Positions 25,201-34,499 of a stretch of 35,680 nt of DNA are shown here, one piece after another (position 1 is the first letter of the stretch; each line of letters starts with the position of its first letter). The DNA is from Silene noctiflora (Eukaryota; Streptophyta; Magnoliopsida; Caryophyllales; Caryophyllaceae). A program made the position numbers and the translations under genes. The DNA lies in NCBI GenBank assembly GCA_009801015.1, contig VHZZ01005641.1, positions 30,870-66,549 of the forward strand, in the 5' to 3' direction. Under the pieces are notes generated by a model. It saw only the letters and a list, made by a program, of their open reading frames with translations. It was not told the DNA's origin and ran no database searches.

Positions 25201-28200
25201 TTCTCCTATTAACTTATATTTCTGCAGTGCTTCACTTCTAGTGGATGGATCAAGCAAATTACTGATAACATGGGAGATTTCAGCATTTCCCGACATCATA
25301 GTTTCATCATCTGATTCACATTGTGACTGCAACCCTGTATGAGAACCTTCCTGAAGTCCTGTCTCCTCTTCCCATATGGAAACCAACTTCTTGAAACTGA
25401 CTGACATGAAAAAACGCAAAATAAATAACGTATGCATGAGCAACTAAGCTTCAAATAAGTGCAAGTCTCTTCTACAAAATTGAATATAGGGTTCAGATTA
25501 CCAAGAACACTAAGACATAGAAGCCATGTCATTTACAACAGAATTATAGTGGTCAATCATTAACATTAGCAAGTCTTAATGTCTAAAACACCAAACTAGT
25601 AGTTTTATTTAATACAGGATCAACTTCAGCTCTCTTGCACAAATTCAGTCTGAGCCAAAGACCAGATTTTTTTTTTTAAATGTTACAGCCATGACCCCAC
25701 CGAGATCATTATACTTGAAATAATAGATATAAAGTTATAGCGTCAACAATTGATGAAACGTATAGCTTTCACACTGCATGTCAAAGAAAAGTATGGCCAC
25801 TGCCACTTCAAAAGGCTTTGAATGGCTTATAGCTTGGTAAAATGGCACTTAAATTACCTCAAAATAGAAGAAGCAAGGCTAACAGTAGTCTGCTTGTGAA
25901 GGACAAGTTACTTCCACCTTCCTCTTTGAAATTATTACTTCCTCATTTCCATTTTGGAACAAGTTTGTAGCTATGAAAAGTCAAAACTACCCTTGGCATC
26001 CCTCCTCCCTACCAAATCATTATTATCCTTTCCCCTCCCCAACCACCAGTTCTTCTACCACACCAACCACAGCCTGGCAATAACCCTAGCCACCAACACT
26101 ACCCCAGCCCGCCTCCATCTTCATCTTCAATCACCACCATCCTAGTCGGTCATCAAAATCAACACATTTGGAATTTGTGACCACCAGTCAATCATCGGAG
26201 AAGGCCTGATAATTCATGATCACACTCTTCAACTAGCCAAGATTGAATGTGGCCAGAGGTGGGAACGATATCTGTGGAACAGGTGAGTATTAGAGGGAGG
26301 AGGAGGTGGTCTTTTGGAGTTTAGGGTAGGTTTGGGTTAGAGACGCAAGGGATTTGGGGGTTGGGGCACGGGGTCTAGGGTGTGAGAGTGATGGTAGGTC
26401 TGGTGGTTGAGATTGCGTGAGCGCTTGTTTGGGAGTGAGAGTGGTGGGGACGGGACGGTGGTAAATGCGGTGGTGGAAGTTGCAATGGTGGTGGCCTGAG
26501 GTTTGAGAGTGGTAGGGGTGAGGTGGGTGGTGGTGCAGACTGACATGGATGTGGAGGAGGTGGATGGGTAAGGGATAGTTAAATGTTAAGGGTAGTGTGG
26601 TAATGTTATTCTCAAGACTCCTTTTTTTTGCCCTTGCTAAAAATTTGAGTGGAAAACAATTTATACTATCTATTGGAACAGAAGACATGTTTTGTGTCTC
26701 AATTTTTTGTATTAGACCTTAATGATTAATTGTATGTTTTCCCTTTTTTCATTTGATAGGGTAAGAGAAAACATATATTCGGAACACATACCAAGACGAA
26801 GGCACTCATATTGACACAGAGGACAAGCACAGAAATGGTATTGTCCTGATTGATTCGTCAAATCAGTAGTCTTACAAGGATTGGAACATGTAGCCAATAA
26901 TATAGTAAAGTGTCCAGGACACAGCAAAATTCTTGAATAAAATGAACCAAATTCTCAATGATCATCAGTCAATGAAGAGTAAATACTATGAGAACATGAT
27001 CATTGGTCACTTTAGTCTGTAAAAGGGTAAAGGCTATGAGCATACATGCAAGATTGCTGACTAAAACAGGTTGACCGCCTACAGATGCAGTAATGCATCA
27101 ATTTCAAAGGAACCCAAAGCTTTTGCATTTTAATCCCTAAGCAGGAACACAATTAGACTAAAATACAGCCTAACCACCCAAGTCCTTATTTTTCTGATAA
27201 AAAGTTTGATGAAAATGATGGCTCACCTTTCATAGTACTGTTGTAACTTCTTCGTTGGAAACTTCAGAGTCTGTATATAAATGTTGGCCAAAGAGTCCCA
27301 ATGCTGTTGAGAATACTCAAACTCAATATATCTATCCCATAATAGATAGCATAGATAATCTTTCCCCACAAATGACAGCCCTCTTTCAAACAATCTGTGA
27401 AGCAATCAAAGTTCAAAAAAATTTCACCTAAAGAAGTAATAAAACAACATAGTTTATTTTCGCAGTACGCTTTTTACTCAATTCAGTACATTTTTCGCAA
27501 TACTTTCCATTTGCTTGCCCTTTGACTAAAAACAAAACAACAAACAGTAGAGTTAATCCTCTCAATAACTTCTCAAATTTATCAAATTTCTTCAAATGTA
27601 AACTCTTGTTCAATTGTAGAACAATTTTAGATTCACTAATTATAAATCAATCATTGAAAACAATGTTGTTTTCCCTTTTCATTTCTTTTATCAAGGTTGG
27701 GGGTATATACTTGTTAGGGTTGGGTTTCAAGGTTAGGTAAAATTATTAATGATTGAATTGGTTATGCACACTCAAACTACTGCAATCAAACACCATAATG
27801 TCCGTTAAACAATAATAGAGATGCCTACTACAATAACGACACTATGTATCTGATTTTTATTTAATTGTTATTTTGTTGGATAATGTCCTGTCACACACAG
27901 TGGTGGGATATAGAGCAATGGTGTGAGGTGGTGGAAACGGGGAGTGCGCTGGTGTCAAATTCGGTAGGAAAGGAGGTGTTTGGTGAGAGTGTGAGAGGCG
28001 GTAGGAGGGGGTCAGCGAAGCAGTTGCCGGAGAGGGGCTGGCACAGTACACTCTTTCTTTTCTATTTTTTCCTTTTTTTTTCTTGCGCAGTAGATACATA
28101 ATTTTTTAGAGTGGAAATGAGAGGGGTAATTTGGTCAAGAGTGTCCTGCGTTAAGTAAAATATGTACTGCGAAAATCAACACCCTAAAACAAAAACGCAG

Positions 28201-31200
28201 AACAATATTGTCAACAAGATTCAGAGGGAGTACTCGTATTTATTCTGTACAAACAGCAGCAGCCTAGAATAGAATACAGTCATACCAAATTCAACAAATT
28301 TACAGTCACATAAGTAACATCAGAACACCTCATATTCAGTGATTTTACAATGCCTTTAGTACAACCTTAGGCAAGTCATCACATACTACCTAATTTTACC
28401 CAGTTTAAAAGGTAACCATCATACAGCCCTAGTTGTGTACTTGTGTAGTCATTTAGCTGTTATGATATCAAAAATACATGCATATAGCATTACTCCAGAT
28501 CTGGTAGTGTAACTTGTGTCTTGTATCAGCCCACAATTGGAAGAGCCAATGACTACTAGTGAAGAGAGGTAACAAAACCAGAGGCAAAGACTCATCAATG
28601 TGAGAGTGGCTCCCTCAGTTCAATTTGTCAACCAAAGGTTTATACAATGTAACAACCTCATATCTTCTTATGACACTTTTCACTTAAATATTGTCCTTAT
28701 CCATAGTTTGTCAAAATAAATTGAAATTTAGATATTGCTTTACTTATTTTTAACACGGTAGAGTATTCTTTTAAGCTTGTCTTAGCTCTAGGATAGTCTT
28801 AAACTCTTACCAATTTATTAAGTGTAGCAAACAAAGCCTTGTGCAATACGACACCAATAATACAAAAAGAGTTTTTTGTCAGAAACTACCTTACATTTAT
28901 GGCCATTTGCGAACAACTACCTTTCATTTTTTTTTTTGCTTTCAACTACCTTACATTCCTATTTTTTGTTAACAACTACCAAAAATAAGTCTCAGACGAC
29001 TTATCCGGTGTTAACCTGCCTTTCTCACGTGTGAGGCTCCAAATTATGTACTGTTTACTTATGAAATGGAGTATTTTTATGTTGTTAAAAATTTCACAAC
29101 AATTGTTTAGCATCATAGAAGACTTACAGATAGTGCTAAATGCATGCCTACACCAGTGTTTTGTAGGTATAACTCTTAAATAAGCATGAGCTCCAACTAA
29201 TATCTTCCTAACCTAATTCATATGTTATTGAAACTCCTCCTAATTACACAAATTAAACAGGTTTATTAAACACCGATACCTAAAGAATATCTATAAAGAG
29301 TTTGTTATGCTAACATAAACAAATTAAGCCGCTGACATAAACAATTTCAATGCAAGTAATGAAACTCTTTTGGTCATCCAATTTGCCAACACAATTAACA
29401 ACATAAAAATACTCCATTTCATAATTAAACAGTACATAATTTGGAGCCTCACACGTGAGAAAGGCAGGTTAACACCGGATAAGTCGCCTGAGACTTATTT
29501 TTGGTAGTTGTTAACAAAAAATAGGAAGGTAAGGTAGTTGAAAGCAAAAAAAAAAAATGAAAGGTAGTTGTTCGCAAATGGCCATAAATGTAAGGTAGTT
29601 TCTGACAAAAAACTCATACAAAAATGAGCAATATCATCATAACTTCCCGCCTCAACACTTCTATTCTCTAGATCACCAACACCTAGGGACCATATTCTCA
29701 CTTCTGAGAATCAACATTGAGGTCAGGGGATAACGAGACTCCCATCTCAATCCTCTACTCGACATTGCGACTACAACACAATAAAAACCGCGATGAATCT
29801 CGATTAAAACCACAAGTTCAACAAAATTTAACATTAGCAACATCAAAGTATCTCATATTTTCTTTCGAAATCCACCTGAAAATGAGTAAAATGTATACTT
29901 GAAAATGCAAGCTTGAATTGTGAGTCGAATTAAATAAGTCCAACTTCAAATCATAGGTTGGACCGTTGGACTAATTTAATTTTTTTCTCACGTCAATGAT
30001 TGCATTTTCAAGTATAAACCATGCAGACGTTTCTGGTGATAAGAAAATTATGAAATGCTTCAAATTATGATATACTTTTGATGTTTTTGAGTTGAGTTAC
30101 TTGAGTATTGCAGAATTGATGGCAATTGAGGTTCTGTAGCAGTTTGTAATGTTATGCGGTGCTTGTTTAATATGTTTGACTCATAAGCCGAGTCGAGATT
30201 AGACCTCCAAGGAAAATCATCCTCATACCTCCATCCTAAACCCCAATTTTCTAACGGTAAAAATGGTCCTTCGGATGTTGTTGATAAATGTAACAACAAG
30301 TTGAAGACCTAATTCATTCTTGTACTGTTAATGTAGTATTAGGCAACACCTAATTTGTCGATACCTTATGATAAAGTTAAACTATATAGTTTAAGAGTTG
30401 AAGACAATTTAGCAACATTGAACATTAATAAGAAAGTTTATGGTAACATTAAAATTTATTTTGATAATGCAATATTGTATAATCATAACAAACATAGTAT
30501 ATATCATACTCAACATAAGATATAAGGTTGTCACAATAAAATGAGTTGAAACCTTTTGACTTAAGATTACAATGGAACTCAACTAATGTGACGTACACTT
30601 CTTATATTAAGAAGTCGGATTCCATTTTGAACAGTGGGCGAAACGTAATTTCGGCAACAAAGCCTATTTCGAATCACACACATTGACACATAACACAGCA
30701 TACATGATGCAGCCTCGTTATAATTACAGGGCTACACGTGTATGACAAGCACAACTACACGAGTTCAGGATCTAGAATTGGAATATATTAGTGAAATGAA
30801 GGAAAAAAATGCGGAAGGAATACCTCCAAGTTAACCGTTCATCCACTTTATAGTTTCCATTATCGGCAAGATGTGCCTTACATATTGTTTTCCTTTTTTG
30901 ATAGAAAAATAATAGTGATGAAAGAATTTAAAAAAAAGCTTCAGGAAACTAGGAATCCAAACAAAAATTACAAGTTATCCCAATTCCTTTAACGAAGGGT
31001 AATTGGGGGTATTAACAAAAGCACACACTGCCTAAGCCTAAATGCGAACAAGACAAAATTACAAGTTATCCCAATTCATTGAAAGAAGGGTAATTGGGGG
31101 AATTAACAAAAGTACACATTTCCTAAGCCTAAATGCAAGTTACAAGTTACAAGTTATCAGAATTTCTTTGAAGAAGGGTGATTGAGGCATTAACAAAAGC

Positions 31201-34200
31201 ACACACTGCCTAAGCCTAAATGTAAACAAGATAAATAACTTGCCCCAAGAGAAATCAACCGAATGATGAACTCCAAAAAATAAGTTCGAGAATTCTGTTC
31301 TAGCCCCACAAACCATAACAGCTAGAAAAACAAAATTCTATAGAAACTTCCAATCTTCCCAAAATTGCATATTGTTAAGCCATTATACATTCCTTTAATC
31401 ATCCTTACTCCATATATAGAACATCATGAAAAGCCATCCACAATAAAAGGTATACTTAGCACCAAACAGGAGCTGATTGACCATATACCCTAGGATTTTA
31501 TTCCATTGGATAAAGCACGAATTTCACGAGAGAAGTTGATATATCGGTAAAATAACTAACAATAATGGTTGACTCTTTCAGCATCTCTGAGATCAAAAGG
31601 ACTACCTAATAAAGACTACTAGAGATATATTAGGAGTATATTATTAGCTATAAGTCTTGCTTACAACCGTTACAACGAAGGGGTTAAAAGCAGAATCAAC
31701 CCAAAAAAGAAGTGTTGGTTTACTCCTGTTGCAAATTATTCTTGTTTGGTTGTAAACAAGAATGTGTGAAATTATTAGAGATATGATCAAGAAAATATAG
31801 TATTAGAGAATAATATGAGTATCACAATATCTCGGGAATATTCTAGGATTATTACGAAGTCATTGTACTATAAATACGGTCAATTCATGCAGTGAAAGTG
31901 ATGTGAGTCGAGATTTGGGCTGGTTGGCCGGAGGGCAGGAAGTTAGTCGACCGGAGGCGAAGCGACTGGTCGGAGGGTCGTGGGGTGGCAGGTGTTAGAG
32001 GTGGGCATGGTCAGGGAGCTGGGTTTTGGTGGATGAAGAATTGAAGGGTAAGGGATGGAGGAAGACATCGAGAAGGTGGGGGCTTCTACTTTATTTGTGA
32101 TTTCACACTATATAACATGACATAAAATTCCTAAGATTATGAAAGAAGGGTTTACGTGAAAACTGTATATACCCGCCGGAGATGGCTCCGGCCGGTGGTT
32201 TAAACATGGGATTGTAGAAGGCAGAAGGGTTATCGAGGTGATCGATTTTTAGATTTTTAGGCTGACACCATGTAAGATAATATACTGACCTGATTTATTA
32301 TGAAACATGTCACCATATATATATTACAAAGGTTTCGTAATATTCCTAAAATATTTCCAAGATATTAAGATACTATTTTCCTAATCATATCTCTAATAAC
32401 ATACACAATAATGACAATCACCAATTGTATGAACAGGTATCAGAAGTAGTGAACTTTAGAGTATAGACACTTCAGTTTCAGCTCAAGAGGACTTGTCCAC
32501 CAAAACTTATGTACACAAACGTGGACTATATATCATCAGTTTAAGCATTTTATAAATCATCCACAAAAGTTACAATTTTCAAGAGCACAAAAACGAAGAA
32601 AGCAAACTTAAAACAGACAAATGCACAAAAAAAATTATGTCCTGCAAAAAAGACATTTTTAACATAAGAATCACATTTTTATACACAAATTAAGAGTAAA
32701 AAAGGCTTTTACATGAATACACGGATGTGTAGGGCATTACATCTCTCCCCAATGTACTAGTAGGAAGGACACGTCAGAAAATCAATAACTACATTTTCAA
32801 ACAGAATAGCATTACCCCAATGACTTACATGACTCCCATGTTCGTGCAAGATAAGGGAGGTTGGGTGTACAATATTTGATGCTTGAAGCTTCAAAATTAT
32901 TTTTACCTGCAAACATCAGATGGATCTGCAAAAGATGATATGCTGAAGCAACAATAGTCGACCCATAAACCAACCGAATATGGAACTGATTCAACAGCTC
33001 TTTCAAAAACTTGAACAACATTTTCCACACTACATAGGCGTGCATGATGCTCGGCATATTTTTTCCAGTACCCGTAGCAGAGGGGGAACTCGGACAAGAA
33101 AGCGTCATATGCCAGACTGATTTTATCTACATCATCCTGCAGTAGGAATATAAATTCATCATGCCACCAAAATAAACAGTGTCACGCAATGCTTGAAACA
33201 GTCACCACATTATACGCTACATAATACGGAGTTATACTAACACCAATCTACCCTCTTGCATACATTCAACCAATGATTGTCAATTTTTAAGTAGCTTCTT
33301 CTAAGTAACCCCAATCATGTGCTTTCCCTGTGTACTTTTTTTTCATTATGGAGAGGCTGACAAAATTTTGATACATCATTACAGCATCTATGTTCACAAG
33401 GTATAACTACATACAACCCGCAACTGGATACCTTGCCTAAGAAAGAGCCATCAAAAAGGTATGGTGTTATATCAAAGTTGTTGTCCTTCCAAAACAAATA
33501 AAGACATGTTATTGACTATAGTTTTAGACTTATTGTTCTATCATCAAAACACATTGATCCAGTGACCCCCAAACTCAAATAACCAAAATGGCAAAGTAGT
33601 TTTATCGAAGACAAATTTTTCGGTCCCAAGCCCTTAAGTTTCACAAATTTCACATTGGTGATTTAAAGTATGCAGTTTCTCCGACTTTAGTGATCTAATT
33701 TATAATATAGTCCAAATTTTATCCAAATCATAATTGCTGCTCACAACTATAAGTTTTTCATACAAAGTGTTGCCTTTTGGGCACATACTCTCATCTACAC
33801 CACACCAGTCACCAAAATGAGTGTACATTTTTAAGAAAATTGATCATAAAATTGATGTTAGGAACTAACTAGGAGCTCCTACCATTGTGGATACTCCAAG
33901 TGCATAATGTTCAATATCAAATCCGAAACTCCGCTGCTACGTATATTCCTTTGCACAAAAAATTGTTTCTTTTACTACCCCAAATCAAATAGTTGATTAA
34001 AAAAAACGAAAACAGCATAGAGCACAAATTATCCTAAACTACACTGAATCATACATTCTTCAAACAAATTACCGCAAATAATTCAAACTAAATTAAATTG
34101 AATCAAAAGACAGTAGAATAAATTGGTTGAGAAATAACAAAATTAGAAAAAGCATACATTGTAGATTGATTCAACAGTTGAGATAAGTGCAGTCCATGCA

Positions 34201-34367
34201 TCAAAGTCCATTGAATGTTGAGGAACAACTTGATTGAGCTCAAGCTCTTGGAACCCATCTGTAGAACAAAAGGTGAATTGTATTAAAAATGCAACATTAA
34301 TTAAAATAGAATTGTTGAAAAATTTGCGTATAAATGAATGAGACTTACCGCTTGAGCCAACAGCCAT
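13240..34367 (-). CDS. PRP39: Pre-mRNA-processing factor 39 (U1 snRNP-associated HAT-repeat protein), twelve coding exons
   Basis: Exons in order of transcription: 34367-34349, 34258-34158, 33136-32907, 27394-27227, 25396-25042, 24949-24806, 23939-23787, 23696-23583, 19767-19687, 19541-19392, 18436-16703 and 13314-13240. All introns are GT-AG and every phase matches, giving 1107 residues. Residues 18 to about 530 carry HAT (half-TPR) repeats with the usual W..Y/F and ER patterns, e.g. YWKKYAEHHARL, LWDRYIEFE, NWHQYLDLVEMEGDFDW, FWMRYVDYVEANGG. PRP39 is a U1 snRNP subunit that helps U1 bind 5' splice sites in the nucleus. Residues about 700-813 are RS-like (two SLSPRR motifs in an Arg/Ser/His-rich context). 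Residues about 873-1048 are Gln-rich. The length fits the longer plant paralogue (PRP39-2/PRP39b) better than the roughly 820-residue PRP39a. Introns total about 17.8 kb because of inserted repeats. The identity is very secure; the last 24-residue exon is less certain. Confidence 0.93.
13401..13427. repeat. Poly(A) tract, 27 bases
   Basis: There are 27 consecutive A residues on the plus strand inside PRP39 intron 11, so the transcript carries poly(U) about 90 bases before the last exon. It could be the tail of a retroposed sequence or simple slippage; no SINE or LINE body was recognised beside it. Confidence 0.95.
14290..14960. mobile_element. Possible non-autonomous DNA transposon with C-rich then G-rich halves
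   Basis: The plus strand is strongly C-rich at 14360-14720 (CCACC, AACCC) and switches to G-rich at about 14760-14910 (GGTGGT, GGAGG), unlike the AT-rich intron around it. The edge at about 14300-14350 reads ACTCCTTTTATTTCATCTGA...TATAAAAGGGTG, like the ends of some Mariner-type miniature elements. I could not match a terminal inverted repeat or a target duplication. A block of the same make-up lies at 25930-26690. Confidence 0.35.
16880..17320 (-). repeat. CAG/CAA-rich coding repeats encoding polyglutamine
   Basis: Inside the large PRP39 exon, CAG/CAA runs encode several Gln tracts, the longest nine residues (about residues 949-957). Two larger units are repeated at the protein level: NQMWQYYYQQQQ at residues 875-886 and 933-944, and EQHVPTHQQ/EQHMPTHQQ at 919-927 and 978-986. 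Spacing of 58-59 residues shows a duplicated block of about 175 bp as well as codon-level slippage. CAA and CAG codons are mixed, which lowers instability. Confidence 0.85.
18711..19085. repeat. Tandem duplication of about 186 bp in PRP39 intron 10
   Basis: TATGTTATGTAAAATCAACA begins at 18715 and again at 18901. The copies continue in parallel for about 185 bp, through AAGGAACCTCAGAGCAACTT and GCTTTCCCCAC, to the shared end AAATTACATCGTT. They differ by scattered substitutions and small indels. Intron 10 otherwise holds no recognised feature except the poly(G) run. Confidence 0.9.
19180..19211. repeat. Poly(G) run of 32 bases
   Basis: There are 32 consecutive G residues on the plus strand, preceded by GGGGA, in PRP39 intron 10, so the transcript would carry poly(C). 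Runs this long are rare in AT-rich plant DNA and can form G-quadruplex structures. Exact length is prone to sequencing and assembly error. Confidence 0.85.
20285..20757. repeat. Repeat element with reiterated CACTTTGGTG/CACCAAAGTG words
   Basis: The left part (20285-20390) has CCACTTTGGTG, CCACTTTGAGG and CCCACTTTGGCGG; the right part has the reverse form GTCACCAAAGTG at about 20580, 20702 and 20738. Two right-hand segments (about 20577-20640 and 20696-20757) are diverged direct copies. The opposed orientation at the two ends suggests an inverted-repeat DNA transposon of about 470 bp. A T tract of over 20 bases (about 20450-20471) lies inside. No clear target duplication was found. Confidence 0.5.
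20760..22335. mobile_element. LTR-retrotransposon relic (Gypsy-like LTR text)
   Basis: The block at 20905-21060 shares words with 12190-12290. Positions 21560-22330 read like the long LTR or leader of plant Gypsy elements: a TATATATATAAGC promoter-like word near 21573, and the common phrase CCTGTGGGTTTGATCCTTGC near 22243. No gag-pol frame is present. The relic is split by the MITE-like block at 21077-21475. Family placement is from memory of such LTRs. Confidence 0.5.
21077..21475. mobile_element. MITE-like insertion starting GGGGGTGTTTGGTTC
   Basis: The left end GGGGGTGTTTGGTTC is the typical start of plant hAT or PIF/Harbinger miniature elements. Near the right, GAAACAAACAC (about 21421-21431) is close to its reverse complement. 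GGTATGGGTTTG...CAAACCCATACC near 21107-21138 forms a perfect 12-bp stem, and CCATACC/GGTATGG words recur through the block. The right boundary and target duplication are unclear. One ambiguous base (n) is at 21331. Confidence 0.55.
24655..24790. mobile_element. Possible truncated MITE end (AAGGGCTGTTTGGATAC)
   Basis: GGGCTGTTTGGATAC at about 24659 resembles the termini of hAT or Harbinger-type MITEs and is followed by a GGAAGAGGGG-rich stretch. No matching inverted end is seen before exon 6 of PRP39, which ends at 24806, so the element is truncated or the resemblance is chance. It lies in PRP39 intron 6, about 20 bp from the donor site of exon 6. Confidence 0.3.
25397..27226 (-). other. PRP39 intron 4 (1.8 kb)
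   Basis: The donor is GAAAG|GTGAGC at 27226-27225. The acceptor is the second AG of the tandem site CAGTCAG (ending at 25397), which alone keeps frame and rebuilds YYESFKKLVSIWEEE, matching the plant family. The intron carries the C-rich/G-rich block at 25930-26690; the rest is AT-rich without features. Confidence 0.75.
25930..26690. mobile_element. Possible non-autonomous DNA transposon with C-rich then G-rich halves
   Basis: The plus strand is C-rich at 25985-26140 and G-rich at 26240-26580. The outer edges, CTTCCTCATTTCCATTTTGG on the left and, read on the minus strand, TGTCTTCTGTTCCAATAGAT on the right, resemble each other loosely; just inside, AAAACTACCCTT and CACACTACCCTT also pair. 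The His/Pro-rich minus-strand ORF (26290-26688) is a by-product of composition. A block of the same make-up lies at 14290-14960. No firm target duplication. Confidence 0.4.
27449..28184. mobile_element. Mutator-like non-autonomous element, copy A (736 bp)
   Basis: The left end has TTTATTTTCGCAGTAC; the right end, read on the other strand, has GGGTGTTGATTTTCGCAGTAC, continuing to ATTTTACT. The flanks are TAAAACAAC (27440-27448) and TAAAACAAA (28185-28193), a 9-bp target duplication with one mismatch, as expected for Mutator-like transposons. The interior includes a G-rich block (27900-28060) and no transposase. The same ends occur in the PRP39 upstream copy at 34500-35292. Confidence 0.75.
28869..29615. 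mobile_element. Foldback/Mutator-like MITE with about 220-bp inverted repeats and perfect 9-bp target duplication
   Basis: The arms at 28869-29088 and 29395-29615 are inverted copies with only a few mismatches, beginning GAGTTTTTTGTCAGAAACTA. The flanks are ATACAAAAA at 28860-28868 and 29616-29624, a perfect 9-bp direct repeat. The central spacer of about 306 bp has no ORF. Long inverted repeats with 9-bp target duplications fit a non-autonomous Mutator-like element. The PRP39 pre-mRNA across it would form a long hairpin. Confidence 0.85.
29894..30016. mobile_element. 123-bp hairpin MITE with perfect 17-bp inverted ends
   Basis: TATACTTGAAAATGCAA at 29894-29910 is the exact reverse complement of 30000-30016. 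Further in, AATTAAATAAGTCCAAC pairs with GTTGGACTAATTTAATT at 16 of 17 positions, so most of the element folds on itself. A TA target duplication is possible because the ends read TA|TA, but it cannot be told apart from the terminus. Confidence 0.75.
30970..31231. repeat. Three tandem copies of an 88-91 bp unit
   Basis: ACAAGTTATC starts at 30970, 31061 and 31149. Each unit continues through GAAGGGTRATTGNGG, ATTAACAAAAG and CCTAAGCCTAAATG. Periods are 91 and 88 bp with roughly 85-90% similarity by eye. The copies are contiguous, with no unique spacers, so this is a short minisatellite and not a CRISPR-like array. Confidence 0.85.
31765..32405. mobile_element. Two copia-like LTR fragments in inverted orientation
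   Basis: On the plus strand, 31769-31870 reads TTAGAGATATGATCAAGAAA and then an AATATCTCGGGAATATTCTA-type text. On the minus strand, from about 32402, a similar text reads TTAGAGATATGATTAGGAAA and ends at about 32267 with ATTATCTTACATGGTGTCAG, resembling an LTR end next to a Met-tRNA primer site (TGGTATCAGAGC in typical plant Copia elements). Between them are GC-rich blocks (31910-32090, 32170-32205). No pol frame remains. Confidence 0.55.
33137..34157 (-). other. PRP39 intron 2 (1.0 kb)
   Basis: The donor is TACAAT|GTATGC at 34157-34156 and the acceptor TTCCTACTGCAG is at 33137. It is AT-rich with no repeat or coding feature that I recognise; the small ORF at 33315-33497 is without resemblance. 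Confidence 0.75.
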
Positions 34368-34499
34368 GGAAGAAGATGAAGAGAATTTGGGTGAAATAAT
34401 CAGAAATGGTTGAGGATTATTGTAAGTTCATACTAGGTTTTACTTGAACCTTTTTTTTTGGGTTTTTCTATAGTACCCCTATGCCCTACACTTTTTTAA
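34368..34499 (-). promoter_or_regulatory. PRP39 5' leader and remaining proximal promoter
   Basis: Only about 124 bp separate the PRP39 start codon from the target-site copy CTTTTTTAA (34491-34499) of the Mutator-like element. The PRP39 transcript must start in this short stretch or inside the element. The purine-rich sequence just upstream of the ATG (read on the plus strand as GGAAGAAGATGAAGAG) would be leader. No clear TATA box. Confidence 0.4.

Larger units (their letters stand above)
27395..32906 (-). other. PRP39 intron 3 (5.5 kb), rich in mobile elements
   Basis: The donor is TTTGCAG|GTAAAA at 32906-32905 and the acceptor GCTTCACAG is at 27395. Splicing joins codon parts AG and A into Arg117 and gives continuous HAT sequence (DVCRLFERGLSF). 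It holds, in plus order, a Mutator-like element (27449-28184), a foldback element (28869-29615), a small hairpin MITE (29894-30016), three tandem repeats (30970-31231) and inverted LTR fragments (31765-32405). Stretches between these are AT-rich with nothing recognised. Confidence 0.8.

Noticed and set aside
26290..26688. His/Pro-rich 132-codon minus-strand ORF
   Set aside because: It lies in a G-rich transposon-like block in PRP39 intron 4 and does not fit the spliced frame.
27857..28101. Pro/Ser-rich ORF within the Mutator-like element as a captured gene
   Set aside because: Composition alone explains it; no recognisable host domain. Capture is mentioned only as a testable idea.
30970..31231. 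CRISPR-like array
   Set aside because: Units are contiguous 88-91 bp copies without unique spacers, in a plant nuclear intron.
1650..33235. TACGGAGTA-like words (for example near 2108, 15674 and 33227) as Stowaway elements
   Set aside because: The words are isolated, with no paired inverted end or TA duplication found around them; used only as a weak taxonomic hint.
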